Shown piece by piece: positions 12,791 to 24,359 of a DNA stretch of 64,000 nucleotides. How positions within the stretch are numbered: position 1 is the first letter of the stretch; each line of letters opens with the position of its first letter. The stretch covers positions 28,805,288-28,869,287 of the forward strand of contig NC_079519.1 of assembly GCF_000801105.2 (NCBI RefSeq), read 5' to 3'. The notes beneath the pieces were generated by a model, which was not told the origin of the DNA, made no database searches, and worked only from the letters and a program-made list of their open reading frames with translations. The position numbers and the translations under genes were made by a program. This DNA is from Raphanus sativus. Its lineage: Eukaryota; Streptophyta; Magnoliopsida; Brassicales; Brassicaceae.

Positions 12791-13130
12791 TGGTCCCAGA
12801 GGTTTTCTTTTTTTTCTTTCTTTCTTTCTTTCCATCTTTGTTTAGAAATTTCTATCTATCAACGTTTAATAGGATCTTGGTTTATCTCTCAGGTCAAGAA
12901 ACACACTTGAAACCAGAGTCATAGTTTTGAGGTACTGTTTTTGAGATGTTCTTTTCAGTGCTTTGTGGTTTGATTCCAGTGAACTTCTAAGCACTCTGTG
13001 TTTGTGTTGCAGGACACAAATGCTGTAGCACAACAAAATAATCACTATCTTATCTTCCTGTCCCTGGTTATGCCGTAAGTTAATCTATATCCTTGTTTAC
13101 TTGCTTAGATTTCTTGTTTAATCACTGTTC

Positions 13131-13367
13131 TTATTTCTCACCTTGGTTATTATTTTTCTGTTTGTAGACGTACAATAAAAGTAGAACATCATCTGTCTTA
13201 ACTCCTGGATATACACTTTTTTGATAATATCTTGCTTCTATCTTCTATCTTATTTCTCACCTTGGTTATTATTTTTCTGTTTGTAGACGTACAGTAAAAG
13301 TAGAACATTATCTGTCTTAACTCTTGGATATACATTTTTTCAATAATATCTTGCTTCTATCTTCTTC
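13131..13367. repeat. 119-bp tandem duplication inside the MULE
   Basis: Two neighbouring copies, 13131-13249 and 13250-13367, both start TTATTTCTCACCTTGGTTAT and contain TGTTTGTAGACGTACA and AAAGTAGAACAT. They differ at about half a dozen positions, so the duplication is fairly recent. TTTGTAG resembles a splice acceptor. Confidence 0.85.
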
Positions 13368-13617
13368 TTATCTCATGTAATTTTGATTGTGAAATTGTGT
13401 CCACTAGACTGCAATCAAACTCACAAATCGTTATTTACCTATTATTAGTAGTATTCCCACATAAGAAATGGTATAGTAAGGTATGAACGTTTCTGTGTCT
13501 TGCAATGAAAGGCATTGATTATTTACCTGTTTGATTTGGGGAGGCTCTTGTTGTAGTCTTGAGAAGACCTAACCTTTGTGTTCTTTCTTTTGTCTGCTAA
13601 AATGCAGCAGAGCTATG

Positions 13618-13670
13618 CAAACAGAAGAGATTCTAACAATCGGAGTGAGACCAGGATGGAAAGAAATGTT
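13618..13670 (+). pseudogene. Possible DnaJ (HSP40) C-terminal domain fragment
   Basis: A short run reads EEILTIGVRPGWKEM. It resembles the client-binding domain of class B DnaJ proteins, where a (E/V)LTI-(D/E)IKPGWKKGTK motif is conserved. It follows a possible acceptor (AATGCAG) and lies just upstream of a CDPK fragment in the same orientation. Only about 15 residues support it. Confidence 0.45.
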
Positions 13671-13692
13671 TAATATACAAATATAAATGCAG

Positions 13693-13895
13693 ACAAAATG
13701 TGAGCAATTTGCTTGCAAGACCATTGCTAATATGAAGCTTGTGAATAAAGAAGGGAAGTGAGTATAATGCATCACCTGACTGGTCAGCCAAATATTGTTG
13801 AGTTTAAAAGAGCTTTTGAGGTAAGCATTTTGTGCACTTGGTAATGGGGCTTTACGCAGGTGGAGAGTTGTTCAATAGGATTATTGCTACATGAA
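13693..13895 (+). pseudogene. Captured fragment of a calcium-dependent protein kinase (CDPK)
   Basis: Three adjacent pieces in different frames spell out the N-lobe of a [23 protein letters not shown] contains the ATP-binding Lys in the ACK motif. [19 protein letters not shown] contains the alpha-C to beta-4 region. [18 protein letters not shown] is the hinge region, normally VMELCAGGELFDRII. A stop, a frameshift and loss of the segment between the first two pieces make it non-functional. The GT after ...RAFE is where an intron donor could be, although the hinge motif follows almost at once. The glycine loop and C-lobe are missing. Confidence 0.75.
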
Positions 13896-13911
13896 ATTAT
13901 GTGCATTTTAT

Positions 13912-15115
13912 ATGATTTATAAACTCTTATTTATAAATCTGTTGTAACAATGTTATAAATCTTTTAAAATGAGGTATACACTCTTACTATTACACATATG
14001 TACATGATGCTTTTAAATTTTCTTAAGCAATTAAATGGTTTTGTACACCCTTCTAATTTTTTATAAACTCTTACAAAACTCTTAAAATGATTATATAAAC
14101 ACTTATAAATTGATTTACAAACCTTATAAACTAATTTATAAACCCTTATAAACTGACTTATAAGCCTTTATAAATGACTTATAAACTTATAAATAGTTTA
14201 TATAATTTTATAAATGATATATAGAATCTTATAATGATATATAAATCTCTTATAATGATTATAAACTCTTATAAGCAACCAAAAGTTGGTTAATTTGTTG
14301 AATATCTTGTGGTTTCAGAGAAGAATAATTTATAAACCAATGAAATAGTTTGTATGGTCTTATAAACAGTTTATATAATTTACAAATGATATATAAACCT
14401 TTATATATTAGTTTATATATATTCTTATAAATGTTTTATTAACCCTTATAAACAAGTTTATGTGTTTTAGAAAAAAAATTCACAAATCCTTATATATGAT
14501 TTATAAGCCTCTATAAAATGTTATAAGAATACTTCATAAACGAATTACCTTTTGAAATTCTAAAAATCCTTATAAATGATTTTATAAGCCTTTGTAAATA
14601 ATTTTAAATATTCTTATAAATGATTTATATACCCTTATAAAAAGTTTCTATATATTCATATTTCAAGACTTTATAAATGAATTGCCTTTATAAATTTTTA
14701 CAAATATTTATAAATTACTGTATAAAACCTTATAAATATTTGGTATATTCTTATAAGTGATTTTATAAAGGTTTATAAGTCATTTATATGAATATATATA
14801 TATAAACTATTGATTTTTTTTTGTAACGAATATATAAACTATTGATAAAGGTTTATAAATGATTTCTAAATTTACAGAGTTTTCCTGAGCATCTGATGAT
14901 GTAACAGTATATGTTTTGCAAAGCCTTTTTGTGTTGATTGTATTTTTGAGCGATTTTTGAAAAATAAACTTATAATCCATTATACAGTTTATAAACATTT
15001 ATTAAATTATTTGTAATCCTTATAAAGCCTTATAGACTGAATTTATAATTTCTTATAAATAAAGTATACGTTAATAATTTATTTAGATATAGATTAATTT
15101 TATAAACTCTTATAA
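13912..15115. repeat. TATAAA-rich degenerate repeat array, block 1
   Basis: Over about 1.2 kb the motif (C/T)TTATAAATGATTTATAAAC recurs in many diverged forms and spacings, in places as CTTATAAACT and TATATAAACC. It is not coding. Its units resemble those of the second block at 15765-16530, so both parts of the element share one repeat family. Confidence 0.8.
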
Positions 15116-15764
15116 TAGATACAGTAAAATTATATCATCATAACAAACATTCGATCTTCTTGGCCAGTGACCACAAACATTTTGTATTAAAGCAAGAAAG
15201 TAATTCCATCAACAGAGATATTGAATTCACTACAACAGAGTAACGTGAAATTTCGAGGACACAAGCAACACGAGGATCAAGTCCTTGTTAAAGGAATATG
15301 GTGAGCCAAATAGAAGTATGCATCATATCTTAGACTATATATTCCATATAATAGGGGTGTATGTGATTTGAAGTCTAACACAAGAGGTCAAATCTGAGAC
15401 AACTCAAAAGCTTCTGCATGCTCAAGTAAACATGACAAATCCACCTGGTCAATACACACAAGAAGGAAGAACAAGGATGCAAATATACAGTAAAACTCTA
15501 TCTTGGATAGGCTTAAAGAACTATTCACTGTTGTCTACTTATTGAAGATCAAACAAATGGGCAGTAGATAGATGTAACCTGCACAAGTCATAACAACTTT
15601 GTGATCCTTTCAAGTGGAAAAAAATGAGATGTTTAACAAACTAGATCTAAACCTTTAACCACACAAATCTACTCTCTCAAACTAGTCTGCAGCCCAAACC
15701 ATCGAAGACAGAGTGAATATCTGCAAGACTAAGAACACAGAAGATCAGGATTGCTCCCATATAA
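15116..15764. other. Unassigned spacer between repeat blocks of the MULE
   Basis: This part of the element has ordinary base composition, unlike the repeats on both sides, and could be captured host DNA. No open frame longer than about 60 codons and no family was recognised. Confidence 0.4.
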
Positions 15765-16530
15765 GTTGTCTTATAAGCCTTTCTAAATGGTTATAGACTC
15801 TTATAAATGTTTTAAAGACTTTCTAACTGATTCATTTTATAAGCATTTATAAAATGTTTATAGACTTCTTTATAAACGTTTATAAATGGTTTATAGACTT
15901 CTTTATAAGCCTTTATAAATGGTTTATATACTCTTACAAATAATTTATAAACATTATAAATGATTTATAAACATTATAAATGATTTATAAACATTATAAA
16001 TGATTTACAAACATTATAAATGATTTACAAACATTATAAATGATTTACAAACTATTTAAACTGTTTTTAATAAACTTTACAAAAGCTTTATAAACCCTTA
16101 TAAACTCTTATTGATTATTTAAATATTCTTGTAAACCCTTTAAATTATATTACAAACTCATATAAATTGTGTTATAAGCCTTTCTAAATGGTAATAGATT
16201 TTTATGAATGATTTAGAGACTCTATAGAGGCATGAAAAAACAAATTGTTTACATACCTTTTATAAAAGGTTTCTAGACTTTTATAAATGATTAATAAGCC
16301 GATTTTAATGGCTTCTAAACCTTATAAAAGCTTTTATAAACTTTATGAATGTTTTATAAACCTTTTTAAATTATTTACATATCTTTATAAACCTTATAAA
16401 TTATTTTACAAACCATAAAATTGTTTTATAAGTCTTTCTAAATTATTATAGGCTTTTATAAATGATTTAAAGATCTTCTAACTATCTTTTATAAACATTT
16501 ATAAACCGTTTATAGACTTTATAAACTTCT
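15765..16530. repeat. TATAAA-rich repeat array, block 2, with 20-bp tandem core
   Basis: This block has the same repeat family as block 1. Its core at about 15953-16051 consists of five near-perfect tandem copies of ATTATAAATGATTTATAAAC, the last three reading TTTACAAAC. Confidence 0.85.
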
Positions 16531-16689
16531 TAAAAATTTATCTTCATCACTGTTAGAAAGTAAAATCTCCATTGGTCTGCCAAAAAAAAAGAAGATATGC
16601 AAGTCAAACTGAAACTTCAACTAGCCTGAAAACAAATCCTCGATTGACAAGAAGTTTGTCCAACCTCTGAGAAAAGAATGTTCTTTTCT

Positions 16690-16800
16690 TTGATTTGCAT
16701 AACCCCAGCTTTGAGTTTGCACTCCCACTTGTTCTTTCACAGTATCTTGGAGAAACTTTGCATACTCCATCCTTGCATTCAGCCTTCTTTTTAGTGCCTC
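16690..16800 (-). pseudogene. Captured exon of a LETM1-like mitochondrial protein
   Basis: On the minus strand, after a pyrimidine-rich tract ending in CAG, the frame reads EALKRRLNARMEYAKFLQDTVKE. This is strongly reminiscent of the conserved helical segment following the membrane anchor of plant LETM1-like proteins (mitochondrial cation/proton exchange and ribosome-binding factors), where ...MEYA(K/R)FLQDTVKEM is usual. The frame then runs on into unrelated sequence to 16621. Only one exon of the donor gene is present and it points opposite to the CDPK fragment. The family call is from memory. Confidence 0.65.
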
Positions 16801-17650
16801 CTGAAAAAGAAACGTTCCAAGAATTTTAGTATCTAACTTAGCAAACAGGAAAGAATAACTGTGAGACGACAAAGGATCAAACAAAATCATACTTTCCAGA
16901 TATATATAGCTCAAAACAGTAAAGTATAAAAATGATTAGTGTTTCTTTTAGCATTATAAACTGAACTTTTTTGCTCTGCTCTTCCTAACTTTGTACAGTA
17001 GTTTACTATCAGTATTGAGTAGCCTTAGACTCTAAATAAGTTTCAAACAAAATAAATTTCAGTACTTAAGCACGTGCTCAAATGATTTCAGTTCTTCTAG
17101 GGAAAAAGATTAAGGGCTAAACATCTACATCAAACGTGGAGCTATGACTATGTTCAGAATAATTTCAGCCACTACAAATTTTAAAACAGTCACAGCCCTA
17201 TATTAATGTTCAAACCAGATCTTTTACTAACAAGAAGGGGAAAACAAGAACTCTATATGGCGAAAAGAGAAACATACCGTGGATGGAAACTAAGCATCAG
17301 TATCAATCCCACTCTGATTCTGAGCATATCCAGGCAAAGGATTTGGATTTTGAATCTGCATCAAAGGTGTGGTGGTAGGAGACGAAGGAGGAGAAGATGG
17401 TTCTATCGTTCCTTTTATGAGGTCGTTTCGAGTCTTGGTCAATAACGAGGTCGTTTCGGGACTTGGTCAATAACATCGTTGCTGATACTGATGTAGGCGT
17501 CACTTGTATGGCTCGCGTCCATTTCGAAACCGACTTGACCCTGAGGAATGCTCTGTGGATGGAGACGAAGAAGAACGAGATGGGGAAAGATCGAGATGCC
17601 AGCGAACGGTTATAGGGTAAGGAGTGAGAGGTAAGAGAAGGATTGTCGTA

Positions 17651-17757
17651 GTCGTCCGATCTCTGATCTCGTCGCCGTCGTCCGATCTCCGATCTCGTCG
17701 CCATCTTCGTCCGATCTCTGATCTCGCCATCGTCCGATCTCCGATCTCCGATCTCGT
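17651..17757. repeat. Subterminal 26-bp repeats of the MULE
   Basis: About four copies of a GTCGTCCGATCTC(T/C)GATCTCGTC-type unit lie close to the right end. The left end has related TCCGATGATCAAATCCGACG sequence near 12055. GC-rich subterminal repeats are common in Mutator-like elements. The open frame of 156 codons across this region on the minus strand follows from the repeats. Confidence 0.7.
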
Positions 17758-18035
17758 TACTATAGGAGTACAAAGAGACGAGTAATTAGTTTAGAATTAT
17801 GAAAGGTTATTTTTGTCTTTTGTTTGTTAATGATTTATGTATTTTTGAAAATGCAGTTCTTCTAAGTGTATATATGAAAAGTGGTACTTAAGAAAGTGTA
17901 TATATGAAATTTTCCCATTTTGTAATTGATTAAAAAATTTAATGACATTAAATTTTGTCTAGAAAAATAAAAACATCATTTATTTTAAAACAAAATCGAA
18001 ATTCTTAAAAACCACTTAAAAGGATACGGAAGGAG

Positions 18036-18494
18036 TATAATTTTTATCTATTAAAATACATGATTCATAAAAAAAATTAAAATATCTGACAAAAATTAAA
18101 AAAAAAGTCTTGAACATCTTATAAAATGTGATGGAGAATATTTTACTTCACCTTAAAAATGGCGCAACCCAACTAAAAATACATTTTACTCTAAAATGTC
18201 ATATACCAGTCAGTCAGTCACAGCCTTTTTTTTTCCCGCCATGTGTTTATCGATGACTCATCTGCACATCGATGCATGTAAAATATATTAACTAGATCAA
18301 AATGTAGAGATAGATTGTCAGTGAGATCTTTACCCAAAATTGTTCTTTGTTTTTCTTTTTAATAAAAAAATATGCAAAAGTCTCTCTACTTTGAATTTTT
18401 TACTTAAATCAAGTCCCATATAAATACCAATCCCTTATACACGGCATCTTCACTTCAGACACACAACAATAAAGCAAGAACATTTAAACACATC
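18036..18494 (+). promoter_or_regulatory. Promoter and 5' UTR region of the PMEI9-like gene, TATA box at 18419-18426
   Basis: TATAAATA at 18419-18426 stands 69 bp before the start codon at 18495, leaving a short 5' UTR of about 40 bp. The split MITE ends at 18035, so only about 460 bp of the original upstream sequence remains next to the gene. Confidence 0.6.
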
Positions 18495-19270
18495 ATGGAG
18501 CCTAAAAATACGATCTTTCTAGTTCTATTCCTGTCAACAACCATTCTCCAATCTTCATCCGCAATTCCAAATCGTTCCGAACTAGACCGGTTCATCGTGA
18601 CATCATGCCAAACCACCCGATATCCACCACTATGCGTGCATACTCTCTCTGCTTACGCCACCATGATTCGACACAAAAACGACCAGGATCTTGCCCAAAC
18701 CGCTCTCGCCATCAGCATGTCTCGAGCCAGATCCGTTGCTATATTCGTCGCTAAACTAACCAAACAGTATGTTCTCATATACCCTTAATTAATTAATTAC
18801 GTTTGTGCTTTATAATCCACTGATTCCATGATAGAAAAAAGTAGACCACTGTAGTCTCTGGAGTTTGTATGTATATTTCTCATGAGTATTATTTGTTTTT
18901 TTTTAATAAACTTTTATGTATGTGTAGAACGCCAAGTTTCAAACGTAGAGAATATTTAGCAATCAAAGATTGCATTGAAGTATTAGGCAACAGCGTGGAC
19001 CGGTTAGGCCAGTCGGTTAAAGAACTAGGTCGAGCTGGTCATGCTGTGGCTAGTGAGGACTTCATGTGGAAAATGAGTAACGTTCAGACGTGGGTTAGTG
19101 CTGCATTGACGGACGAAACCACGTGTCTAGATGGATTCTCCGGTCGAGCCATGGAAGGCAAAGTAAAGAGGCTGATTCGTTTAAAAGTAGTTCACGTGGC
19201 TCAAGTCACTAGCAATGCTCTTGCGTTGGTTAATCATTTTGCTGAGAAACGAAGTGTGAAGTTTCCCTAA
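18495..19270 (+). CDS. PMEI9: Pectin methylesterase inhibitor, PMEI9-like (At1g62770 type), two exons
   Basis: Exons 18495-18766 and 18928-19270 (intron GTATGT...TGTGTAG, phase 2) encode 204 residues, typical for the family. A hydrophobic signal peptide covers about residues 1-23, so the protein is secreted to the cell wall. There it would bind pectin methylesterases one-to-one and block their active site. The four conserved Cys of the PMEI four-helix bundle are at 38, 47, 106 and 157, forming the two usual disulfides. The segment WVSAALTDETTCLDGF is the family's most conserved motif. Without the intron the frame breaks and the third Cys is lost, which supports the splice. It is preceded by a TATA box. 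The paralog at 43460 has no intron at this place. Confidence 0.9.
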
Positions 19271-19954
19271 ATGGAGTTGAGTTTTTCTTTTCCTTTAGTA
19301 ATGACTAATGTGAAATTTTGGCTTGTATGTAAAATAAAATCTCTGATCTTTAAAGACTGTAAAAAATGTTTTCTTTTTGTCGTTCGGAAAGAAAACTAAA
19401 TCTTTGGTTCTGTATAAATATTGTATCATAATCAAATCTACATATAAGTTTTTTTTTTATTTAGATATATTTTCTTATTGGCAAATTCTCTAACTTCAAA
19501 AGTTAAGATGATATCGAATCGTATATTCATATTAGATGCAGTTTTGAGATCTACACAATTTTTTTTTTGGAGCAACACACTACATTATTTCAGTTATATT
19601 TTGCTACGTGTAAACATTGATAACAGTGTAGGTCAAATGAGTTCACTCGTTTAATATTTCTGGAACCTTTTTTTAGTCGACACTAGTTACTAGCCATTAT
19701 TCTAGATACTGTTTTATTTATAATTAACGGAAATAAGAAAACGAAATCAAGGTGGAAAGTTCGGAGACAAGATTTGTCCAGAGACAAAAGTCTTGCTTTG
19801 TTTCTAGTCATTCAACAAACTTAACTTGTTTTATACATAATAATTGAGAAACAACCTATTTTTTTCATTAAACTATACTGATATCAAATAATTATGGTTT
19901 ATACTATTTAATAAACTAAGCCAATTTGATACCCCTCTTTGCACTTTCAACGGG
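19271..19954. other. 3' flank of the PMEI9-like gene
   Basis: The sequence is AT-rich, with a likely polyadenylation signal AATAAA-like region (AAAATAAAATC, about 19330). No gene is seen. It ends at the target site CTAAC of the second Copia element. Confidence 0.5.
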
Positions 19955-19959
19955 CTAAC

Positions 19960-20221
19960 TGTGGAACTCAATGAATGAAAAACAGAACACAATCAACAAG
20001 AACTTGCTCTTCTTATTAATCTCAAACTTGCTTTAGAAAATACTCTCAAAACTAAAGCTCATAAACCCCTTACGTTGGATGCCACACTTTGGCAACTCAT
20101 TTATACAAGACACAAGACAATTAGATAACTCCTAAAAGTCAGGAACCCTAGATTCATTCTAATCCATATCTCGGTAGAATGTATATCTTGTATCTCAAGT
20201 TTATTTCAAGCTTATCCAACA
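19960..20221 (-). repeat. 3' LTR of Copia element 2
   Basis: Identical by eye to 24360-24621. The last codons and stop of the polyprotein (20212-20214) lie inside this LTR. Confidence 0.95.
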
Positions 20222-23200
20222 ATCTCCCCCTTAAGCTTGAACTTGGCTTTCGACACATCTTCAACTCCTATGAGCTCTCTCATTTCTTTGAACTTCAACT
20301 TCTCCAAGGCCTTGGTTAATATATCTGCTCTTTGTCTGACTCCAGCTATGTGATGGACTTCAATCAACCCGTTGTCGACACATTCGCGGATAAAATGATA
20401 GCGTCGGTGAATGTGTTTACTACGGCCAAAAAACACTGGGTTCTTTGTTAATGCTATGGCTGACTTATTGTCGATCATGATCGCCACCTTCTTGTACTCT
20501 GTTCCTGTTATCTCTTCCAACAGCTCCTGGAGCCAAATAGCTTGTTTAGCTGCATCAGTACCTGCCATAAACTCAGCCTCACAAGAAGATAGTGCAACCG
20601 TTTCTTGCTTGTGAGAGCTCCAAGTAATAGGACTGTCTGCATAGTAGAACACGTGACCTGTCATAGACCTTCCATCGTCTTCGTCAACGTTATGAGAAGC
20701 ATCACTATAACCTTCTACTCTTGCATCACCAGAACGCCCGTATCTCAAACCATATGATAGCGTACCCTGCAGATAACGCAGCACAACCTTCAATGCAGCT
20801 TCATGAGAGGTCTTTGGCGACTGCATATACCTGCTAAGGACTCCTACTGCATAAGATAAATCCGGTCGTGTGTGGAGTAAGTATCTGAGACATCCTATGT
20901 TTCTTCTGTATTCCTTCTCACACACACCTTTGTCTTGTTCTGCTTTAGACATTGTTAGACCCGGATCCATTGGAACATGAACCATGTTACAGTCTTTCAT
21001 TCCTGTCTCCGAGAGTATCATGTTTGCATATCGCTCCTGTTTCAATGTGATTCCTTCTTTATGCTGAGTTACTTCAATCCCAAGGTAGTAAGTAAGTAAT
21101 CCAAGATCACTCATCTCAAAGTTATCTGCCATTCCTCTCTTGAACTTGTCTATCTGAGCTGAATTCGTACCAGTAACCAGCAAGTCGTCCACGTACACTG
21201 CTACCAAGAGAACATCTTCTGTTTCTGTCTTTCGGTATAGTGCAGGTTCTTTAGAGCACTTAGCGAAACCAAGACTCCCGAGAACCTTATTAAGCTTCTC
21301 GTTCCAAGCTCGCGGAGCCTGCCGTAAACCGTAAAGCGCCTTTCTTAGTTTGTACACTTTATTCTCTTGTCCCTTAATCACATATCCCTCTGGTTGGCTG
21401 ACGAACACCTCCTCCTTCAAATCTCCATTCAAGAAAGCTGTCTTGACATCCAAGTGGTGTATCTGCCAACCTTCTGAAGCTGCTAACGCGATAAGAAACC
21501 TCACTGTCTCCATGCGGGCAACTGGTGCAAAGACCTCGTCAAAGTCAATACCATGTCTTTGTATGTAACCTTTCGCCACCAACCTGGCTTTAAACTTGTT
21601 AATGCTCCCATCCGAGTTTCTCTTCACCTTGAATACCCATTTCAGTCCAATAGCTTTTGCTCCAATAGGAAGATCCACCAGCTCCCAAGTTTTGTTCTTT
21701 GTGATCGAGGCTATCTCATCATCACACGCATCACACCACACTTTCTTCTCTGATGCTTCACTGTAATCCCATGGCTCGTCATTTATGCTCAAGAGAAGTC
21801 TCTCCCCATCGGTTTCAGCAAACAGAATGTAGTCATCAAGGTAGGCAGGTTTCCTCCTCTCTCTTTCAGATCTCCTTAAGACGCTCACTTCATCCATCTC
21901 TTCTTCTTCTCCGTCATCACTTGGAGTCTCTGCAACTGCATCTGTTATGGCGGAACTGTCACCAACATTATCATTGCTTGGCTCGTCATCATCATCAATT
22001 CCTCTGTTACCAAAAACTCCAAGAGTAACAGAGAACGTTTCTCTGTTTTCTCCTGAGCTCTTCTTCCAGTTCCACCTCTTGTTCTCATCAAAAGTAACGT
22101 TCCTGCTTACAACTATCTGTCGACCAGTAGGATCATAGAGTCGATATGCCTTTGATCCAGGCTCAGTGCCAAGATGTACAAGTACACGAGACCTACTGTC
22201 AAGCTTCCTTAGATGCGGTGTGTCAACTCTAGCGTAAGCAATGCAGCCAAAAACTCGTATGTGTGCAACACTCGGCTTCTTATGCTTCAAGGCTTCATAA
22301 GGCGTTTTGAACTCCAACACTCGTGTAGCTACTCGGTTAATGAGATAGGTAGAGTGACGTACAGCTTCTCCCAACAAGTAGTTAGGACATCCCATGGCCT
22401 TCAATATGCTTCTTGTCATCCCCATTAGAGTCCTATTGCGTCTTTCTACCACACCGTTTTGCTGTGGGGAGTAAGGAGCTGTAAGATGACGAACAATGCC
22501 CGAGGTTTCACAGAAAGCTTGGAACTCTGACGAAGTAAACTCTCCTCCACGATCTGTTCGGAAGGTTTTAATCGCACTTCCTGATTCCTTCTCAACAACA
22601 GCCTTAAAGCATTTAAATTTCTCAAATGCTTCTCCCTTCTCATTGAGCAAGATGGTCCACATGTAGCGAGAACAATCATCAATTAACACAAAAATGTACC
22701 TTCTACCTGCTGGTGTCGGAGGCGTAATAGGTCCACACAAATCTCCGTGTACCAAGTCAAGTAACTTATCTGCTCGATAAGAGGTTGCTTGAGGAAACGA
22801 GTATCTTGCTTGTTTGCCAAGTAAGCAACCAGAACATGTGTCCTTCTCTATCACAAACTTTGGAATGCCAACCACGAGCTCATTCTTGATCATCTTTGAC
22901 ATTGAGTCTCTTCCAATATGTCCAAGGCGTGCGTGCCAACGCGCAGAGTCACTCAGAGTACCAACATGAAGACACACTGGATCAATCCTCTCAATAATCA
23001 CCTTGTATAGTCTGTTCTTTGACCTCTTTGCTTTGGTTATGAGACGCCCATCCTTGTCCTTTAGAGTAAGGTAATCTTCCTTCATTCTAACGTCACATCC
23101 AGATTCGGTAGCTTGCCCAAGGCTAATGATATTACTCCTTAATTCAGGTATGTAGTACACATCTGCCAGAATCTTGTTAACCCCATCTTTGCTGCAGAAC

Positions 23201-24312
23201 ATAACTGATCCCTTTCCCTTGATGTCTATACGTGAATCATCACCGAAACGCACCTTTCCTGTTATAGACTCGTTGATGCTCTTAAAGTAGCTTCTGTTCC
23301 CAGTCATGTGATTGCTCGCACCGTTGTCTAGGTACCAAACATTCTCAGCGCTTACTTCCAAGTCATTTGGATTGACTTTATTCTCATTCAGGTAAACGAC
23401 CTCGTTTACCATTAGCTCCTCAGCCTCCGTTGTATCACTCTCCTTCTCCTTAGTCTCAACAGCTTCTTGTAACTTCAGCAGACGATCTGGACACCCTGAT
23501 GCATAGTGTCCACTCTTATCACATCGGAAGCATATTACTTTAGAGAGGTCAACATCTCTATATGGTCTTCGTCCACCATATTGTCCTCTTCCTCTTCCTC
23601 TGTTTTGGTATCTTCCTCCACGTCCCCTTCCATGATAAGAGTTACTGGACTCGTGATCTGCAGGAGCAGAGTCTGAGCTTGCGTACATAAGCTTCTGATT
23701 GTCCTGTGACTCTCCTTCTCCTACGGCTATACGCTCCTCAAATGTTTTGATGCGTCCAATAATCTCTTCAAAACCTGTCTTCTTCAGATCGAGGACTTGT
23801 TCCAAAGAGGCTACAATGGTGATGTACTTCTTCCAAGGAAGGCTTTGTAGAAACTTCTTAACCAGTTTGGTCTCATCAATTGTTTCTCCAAGCGCGGCTG
23901 ACTTTGATGATATTTCAGATATTCTTCCCACAAAGTCGTCAATCTTCTCATCATCCCTCATCTTCAATCTATCAAACTCAGCCGTAAGTGTAGCTAAGCG
24001 TGCCTCTCGAACCCTCTCTGCTCCCATGTGACGCGACTTCACTGCTTCCCAAACCTTCTTTGCAGTATTCAGTTCTCCCACCTGCAATATGAGTGTCTCA
24101 GGAAGTGATTGGAAGAGCAGTGCTATCGCCATGTTGTTCTTTTTGACATCATCAGATTCTTCTTCAACAACCTCCCATACTTCATGAAGCTTAAGCAGAA
24201 CCTTTATCCTTATTGCCCATACCGTGTAGTTAGCGGAGTTCAGCATCGGACAGTTAAAGGAAGAAGGTCCATTGATCTTAGGTTTCCCTGAGAACGTTGT
24301 TATATCTCCCAT
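20212..24312 (-). CDS. Copia gag-pol polyprotein, intact
   Basis: The frame codes 1366 residues from the ATG at 24312. An upstream in-frame ATG at 24399 lies inside the LTR and before the primer site, so it is not the natural start. Domains in order are: Gag with a CCHC knuckle at about 262-275 ([14 protein letters not shown]) after an Arg/Gly-rich part; protease with [10 protein letters not shown] at about 328-337; GAG-pre-integrase (HARLGH); integrase core with RTDRGGEF; reverse transcriptase with YVDD at about 1040; and RNase H (SSCEAEF). No frameshift or stop is present. Like many plant Copia elements it makes all proteins from one frame, to be cut by its own protease. Confidence 0.96.
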   Translation of the reverse strand: MGDITTFSGKPKINGPSSFNCPMLNSANYTVWAIRIKVLLKLHEVWEVVEEESDDVKKNNMAIALLFQSLPETLILQVGELNTAKKVWEAVKSRHMGAERVREARLATLTAEFDRLKMRDDEKIDDFVGRISEISSKSAALGETIDETKLVKKFLQSLPWKKYITIVASLEQVLDLKKTGFEEIIGRIKTFEERIAVGEGESQDNQKLMYASSDSAPADHESSNSYHGRGRGGRYQNRGRGRGQYGGRRPYRDVDLSKVICFRCDKSGHYASGCPDRLLKLQEAVETKEKESDTTEAEELMVNEVVYLNENKVNPNDLEVSAENVWYLDNGASNHMTGNRSYFKSINESITGKVRFGDDSRIDIKGKGSVMFCSKDGVNKILADVYYIPELRSNIISLGQATESGCDVRMKEDYLTLKDKDGRLITKAKRSKNRLYKVIIERIDPVCLHVGTLSDSARWHARLGHIGRDSMSKMIKNELVVGIPKFVIEKDTCSGCLLGKQARYSFPQATSYRADKLLDLVHGDLCGPITPPTPAGRRYIFVLIDDCSRYMWTILLNEKGEAFEKFKCFKAVVEKESGSAIKTFRTDRGGEFTSSEFQAFCETSGIVRHLTAPYSPQQNGVVERRNRTLMGMTRSILKAMGCPNYLLGEAVRHSTYLINRVATRVLEFKTPYEALKHKKPSVAHIRVFGCIAYARVDTPHLRKLDSRSRVLVHLGTEPGSKAYRLYDPTGRQIVVSRNVTFDENKRWNWKKSSGENRETFSVTLGVFGNRGIDDDDEPSNDNVGDSSAITDAVAETPSDDGEEEEMDEVSVLRRSERERRKPAYLDDYILFAETDGERLLLSINDEPWDYSEASEKKVWCDACDDEIASITKNKTWELVDLPIGAKAIGLKWVFKVKRNSDGSINKFKARLVAKGYIQRHGIDFDEVFAPVARMETVRFLIALAASEGWQIHHLDVKTAFLNGDLKEEVFVSQPEGYVIKGQENKVYKLRKALYGLRQAPRAWNEKLNKVLGSLGFAKCSKEPALYRKTETEDVLLVAVYVDDLLVTGTNSAQIDKFKRGMADNFEMSDLGLLTYYLGIEVTQHKEGITLKQERYANMILSETGMKDCNMVHVPMDPGLTMSKAEQDKGVCEKEYRRNIGCLRYLLHTRPDLSYAVGVLSRYMQSPKTSHEAALKVVLRYLQGTLSYGLRYGRSGDARVEGYSDASHNVDEDDGRSMTGHVFYYADSPITWSSHKQETVALSSCEAEFMAGTDAAKQAIWLQELLEEITGTEYKKVAIMIDNKSAIALTKNPVFFGRSKHIHRRYHFIRECVDNGLIEVHHIAGVRQRADILTKALEKLKFKEMRELIGVEDVSKAKFKLKGEIVG
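20222..20232 (-). other. Polypurine tract of Copia element 2
   Basis: On the minus strand AAGGGGGAGAT directly precedes the 3' LTR. Confidence 0.8.
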
Positions 24313-24345
24313 CTCGTTATCACACTCAAATCGTTGCCTAAAAAA

Positions 24346-24357
24346 GCTCTGATACCA
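24346..24357 (-). other. Primer-binding site of Copia element 2
   Basis: On the minus strand TGGTATCAGAGC, two bases after the 5' LTR, is the same initiator Met-tRNA site as in element 1. Confidence 0.92.
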
Positions 24358-24359
24358 AA

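Larger units (their letters stand above)
11897..17916. mobile_element. 6.0 kb Mutator-like element carrying host gene fragments
   Basis: The element is flanked by the 9-bp duplication ATTTTGTAA at 11888-11896 and 17917-17925, the size made by Mutator-like transposases. Its ends are imperfect inverted repeats: the left end starts AGGAAATTACCAAAAATACC and the right end, complemented, starts GGGAAAATTTCATATATAC; both continue with a CCACTTTTCA...TACACT segment. No transposase is visible, so it would be non-autonomous. Inside are fragments of at least two and probably four unrelated host genes, a 119-bp duplication, two blocks of TATAAA-rich repeats and short subterminal repeats. This makes it a Pack-MULE-like element by structure. 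Confidence 0.85.
11752..18035. mobile_element. Stowaway-like MITE split by a Mutator-like element
   Basis: The left piece (11752-11896) begins CTCTTTCTATATTATTTTAA after a TA. The right piece (17926-18035) ends in GGATACGGAAGGAG before a TA. These are diverged inverted repeats of the CTCCCTCCG family, of which a complete copy stands at 57563-57822. Interior segments also match that copy (a TTAAGAAAAT motif, and an AAAGATAT...ATT segment interrupted by the insertion). Once the 6.0 kb insertion and one 9-bp duplication are removed, a MITE of about 250 bp remains. Confidence 0.7.

Noticed and set aside
17303..17773. 156-codon minus-strand frame as a gene
   Set aside because: It lies across the subterminal repeats of the Mutator-like element and has no recognisable domain.
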